From Verrucomicrobiota bacterium (lineage in GTDB: Bacteria > Verrucomicrobiota > Verrucomicrobiia > Verrucomicrobiales > Akkermansiaceae): a stretch of 5,010 bases of DNA. Below are positions 3,305 to 5,010 of the stretch, piece after piece (the stretch's first letter is position 1; each line of letters begins with the position of its first letter). The notes beneath the pieces were generated by a model. That model did no database searches and was not told the origin of the DNA. It saw only the letters and a list, made by a program, of their open reading frames with translations. The stretch lies in NCBI GenBank assembly GCA_026397695.1, contig JAPLUJ010000268.1, forward strand, positions 1-5,010. The letters are read 5' to 3'. Both the position numbers and the translations under genes were made by a program.

Positions 3305-5010
3305 CTACGGGCTCGTCACCTTGAGCCGCATGAAGAGTTTGGTATTGGTGCCGATGGGCACGCTGAAGGTGTGCTGCGGGAACGTGCCGGTGTCAGCAAC
3401 CGCAGTCCAGCTCCCTGATAGAAGCGTCTGGCTCCACTCCGCGCCGTAGGTGACGCCGCTGACTCCGGCGGGTTGGGTGAAACTGTAAAGCAGGCTGCCG
3501 CCGCTCTTTTGCATCTGCGGTAACTGGCTGACTTTCGCGGAGACTGGATTCTGGTTTGGACCGGCGAAGGCAAAGACCAGAAGATTGGGAATGCCGGTGT
3601 GGTAGGGGTCTGCGGTGTCCTCCGAGTTGCCGGTGTTGCTTGTCGTGCCAAAGTAGGTTTGGCGCCAGCTTTGGATGGCGGTGGCCAGACTTGTTCCGGT
3701 TAGATTGATGTCAAACGGGTTTTCATCGCTGTCGTTGCTGGCGATGTGGATGGCGGCCGTGCGCGAGCCGGCGGCATCGGGCGTGAAAGTGACAGTTAGC
3801 GTGGTGGCGGCACCCGGCGCGAGAGTACTTGTACCGGGGCTGCCGAGGGTGAAGTCTGCGGCGTTCGTGCCGTCCCGGGTCACCTCGCTTATCGTTAGAT
3901 CAGCGGTGCCCACATTGCGAATCACCAAGGTGCGGCTGCAGGTCGAGTCGTTGCCTTCCAAATTGAAGTTCACCGTCGATGAGCCATCCGTCAATCCGGT
4001 GCCGGCCGGTTGTTCCACCGCGATCTCCGGTGCGACCACCACGCTACTGCCGATTTGCACATCGTCGATGGCCCAATGGTCGTATGCCGCACCGCTGTTA
4101 GATAACTGGCGGAAGCGGAAGCGCGTCGCCATTGTCCGGGCTGGCGCGGGAATCTCGAGCACGTGTTTCTGCCAGGCGCGGTTGTTATAGGGACCTCCGA
4201 TTTGCACGAAGTTCGTGCCGTCATTGGAATACTCAAGAACGACATCTTCGCCGTCATCGGCTGATTCCCACGGGCTGGACGCGCCATTGGCAAGGGCAAA
4301 AAGAAATGAAACACCACCGCCACTGCGAGTGTCCATCGGCTGCGTCGTGGCGTAACGGCTGCCATCGCCGCCGAACCACAGGCTGTTGCCCGTGGATCCG
4401 GATCCCGCCGCTTGACCGTTGCTGTTCGCCGCCACGCTGCCGCCGAATTGCGCCCACAGCGCCGGCGTTTGAGCGGGATCAATATCGTCAAAGAACATGC
4501 CCGTGCCGGTGAGCGTGATGTCAAACGGGTTTTCATCGCCGTCGTTGTTGGCGATGTGGATGACCGCGCTGCGCGGTCCCACGGCTCCCGGCGCGAATAG
4601 CACGATGAATGTGGTGGTTCCGTTAGGTCCGGCCACCGGCGCCACCGGGCTCGACGTGAGGGTGAAATCCGCCGGATTGGTGCCGTCCTTGGTGATTGCC
4701 AGCCCGGTCAGGTTGGCGGTGCCGGTATTTTTGATGGTGAAGGTCAGGCTGGTGTTAGAGCCGACGTTCACGGAGCCGAAGTCCTTCGCTCCGGCGTCGG
4801 CGATATTGGTTCCTACGGGTTGTTCGACGGCGATTTCCGGCGCGATGCCCGTGCCGGTGAGCGTGATGTCAAACGGGTTTTCATCGCCGTCGTTGCTGGC
4901 GATGTGGATGACCGCGCTGCGCGGTCCCACGGCTCCCGGCGCGAATAGCACGATGAATGTGGTGGTTCCGTTAGGTCCGGCCACCGGCGCCACCGGGCTC
5001 GACGTGAGGG
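3305..5010 (-). CDS. Large modular secreted/surface protein: ASH-like repeats, Reelin-like domain, C-terminal module (5' end outside window)
   Basis: The frame is open from the right edge to a TAG at 3307-3305; 567 residues are visible, numbered here from the codon at 5008. Residues 1-54 end one choice-of-anchor-D/ASH-type beta-sandwich (phrases IHIASNDGDENPFDITLTGTG). Residues 55-170 are a full copy starting with the linker APEIAVEQP and including DFGSVNVG and FTIKNTGTANL. Residues 172-319 resemble a Reelin sub-repeat: FGGSVAANS, SLWFGGDGSRYATTQPMDTR, VVLEYSNDGTNFVQI, TRFRFRQ and DHWAIDDVQIG. Residues 326-439 are a third, diverged ASH-like copy. Residues 440-567 form a C-terminal module (WRQTYFGTTSNTGNSEDTAD, GIPNLLVFAF, SLLYSFTQPAG, YGAEWSQTLLSGSW, LFMRLKVTSP) of a type I associate with Verrucomicrobiota exported proteins, possibly a sorting or packing domain. 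Export and surface location are inferred; the signal peptide would lie off-window. No enzyme motif is visible, so adhesion or binding is the likeliest role. Confidence 0.85.
   Translation of the reverse strand, partial: LTSSPVAPVAGPNGTTTFIVLFAPGAVGPRSAVIHIASNDGDENPFDITLTGTGIAPEIAVEQPVGTNIADAGAKDFGSVNVGSNTSLTFTIKNTGTANLTGLAITKDGTNPADFTLTSSPVAPVAGPNGTTTFIVLFAPGAVGPRSAVIHIANNDGDENPFDITLTGTGMFFDDIDPAQTPALWAQFGGSVAANSNGQAAGSGSTGNSLWFGGDGSRYATTQPMDTRSGGGVSFLFALANGASSPWESADDGEDVVLEYSNDGTNFVQIGGPYNNRAWQKHVLEIPAPARTMATRFRFRQLSNSGAAYDHWAIDDVQIGSSVVVAPEIAVEQPAGTGLTDGSSTVNFNLEGNDSTCSRTLVIRNVGTADLTISEVTRDGTNAADFTLGSPGTSTLAPGAATTLTVTFTPDAAGSRTAAIHIASNDSDENPFDINLTGTSLATAIQSWRQTYFGTTSNTGNSEDTADPYHTGIPNLLVFAFAGPNQNPVSAKVSQLPQMQKSGGSLLYSFTQPAGVSGVTYGAEWSQTLLSGSWTAVADTGTFPQHTFSVPIGTNTKLFMRLKVTSP
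4497..4662. repeat. Direct repeat, copy 1 (inside the surface-protein gene)
   Basis: This 166-bp stretch matches 4845-5010 at an offset of exactly 348 bp (116 codons), with a single difference: T at 4548 against C at 4896, giving Asn versus Ser in the coded protein. It encodes the second half of one ASH-like module. The match runs to the window edge, so the full duplicated unit may be longer. Confidence 0.95.
4845..5010. repeat. Direct repeat, copy 2 (inside the surface-protein gene, runs off the window)
   Basis: Partner of 4497-4662, 165 of 166 positions identical by eye. The identity includes silent positions, so it reflects recent duplication or gene conversion and not protein-level constraint alone. 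The 348-bp period equals one ASH-like repeat plus its linker. Confidence 0.95.

Noticed and set aside
3675..4190. Plus-strand ORF of 171 codons
   Set aside because: Antisense to the clearly modular surface protein; Val/Ser-rich composition is expected from reverse reading of beta-sandwich repeats.

Overview
The window looks like a stretch of a moderately GC-rich Gram-negative bacterial chromosome, most likely from the Verrucomicrobiota or a related PVC lineage. This is inferred from gene content, not from a marker search. The clues are a large secreted protein built of choice-of-anchor-D/ASH-type beta-sandwich modules that ends in a C-terminal module I associate with Verrucomicrobiota secreted proteins. 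A secreted FG-GAP/VCBS-type propeller protein, weak or absent Shine-Dalgarno sequences, and gene remnants between intact genes fit the same picture.

Layout. (1) 58-1494, plus strand: a secreted beta-propeller protein with a signal peptide and five Asp-rich calcium-loop motifs, resembling FG-GAP / rhamnogalacturonan-lyase-like proteins. (2) 1495-2143: a gene-poor, apparently decaying interval. It holds a possible 28-codon ORF, a strong imperfect inverted repeat (1520-1582), a small plus-strand gene interrupted by a TGA (1600 to about 1770), a minus-strand coding remnant with a strong G/C bias at third codon positions (1759-2010), a second small minus-strand remnant (2021-2095), and three tandem ~10-bp repeats (2119-2147). 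(3) 2192-2887, plus strand: rsmI, the 16S rRNA C1402 2'-O-ribose methyltransferase, the one confident housekeeping gene. (4) 3016-3297, plus strand: a 93-residue single-span membrane protein of unknown function. (5) 3305 to the right edge, minus strand: the C-terminal 567 residues of a large modular surface or secreted protein. Reading from its N-terminal side, it has an ASH-like repeat (partial), an ASH-like repeat, a Reelin-subrepeat-like domain, a third ASH-like repeat, and the C-terminal module.

The genes do not form an obvious single pathway. rsmI and the small membrane gene are co-directional and could share a transcript. The minus-strand surface protein converges on the membrane gene with only 7 bp between stop codons. 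The most noteworthy points are the 165/166-identical DNA repeats inside the surface-protein gene, the Reelin-like domain embedded between ASH modules, and the cluster of remnants plus palindrome between 1500 and 2150. I did not see convincing evidence for a new defence or mobile system.
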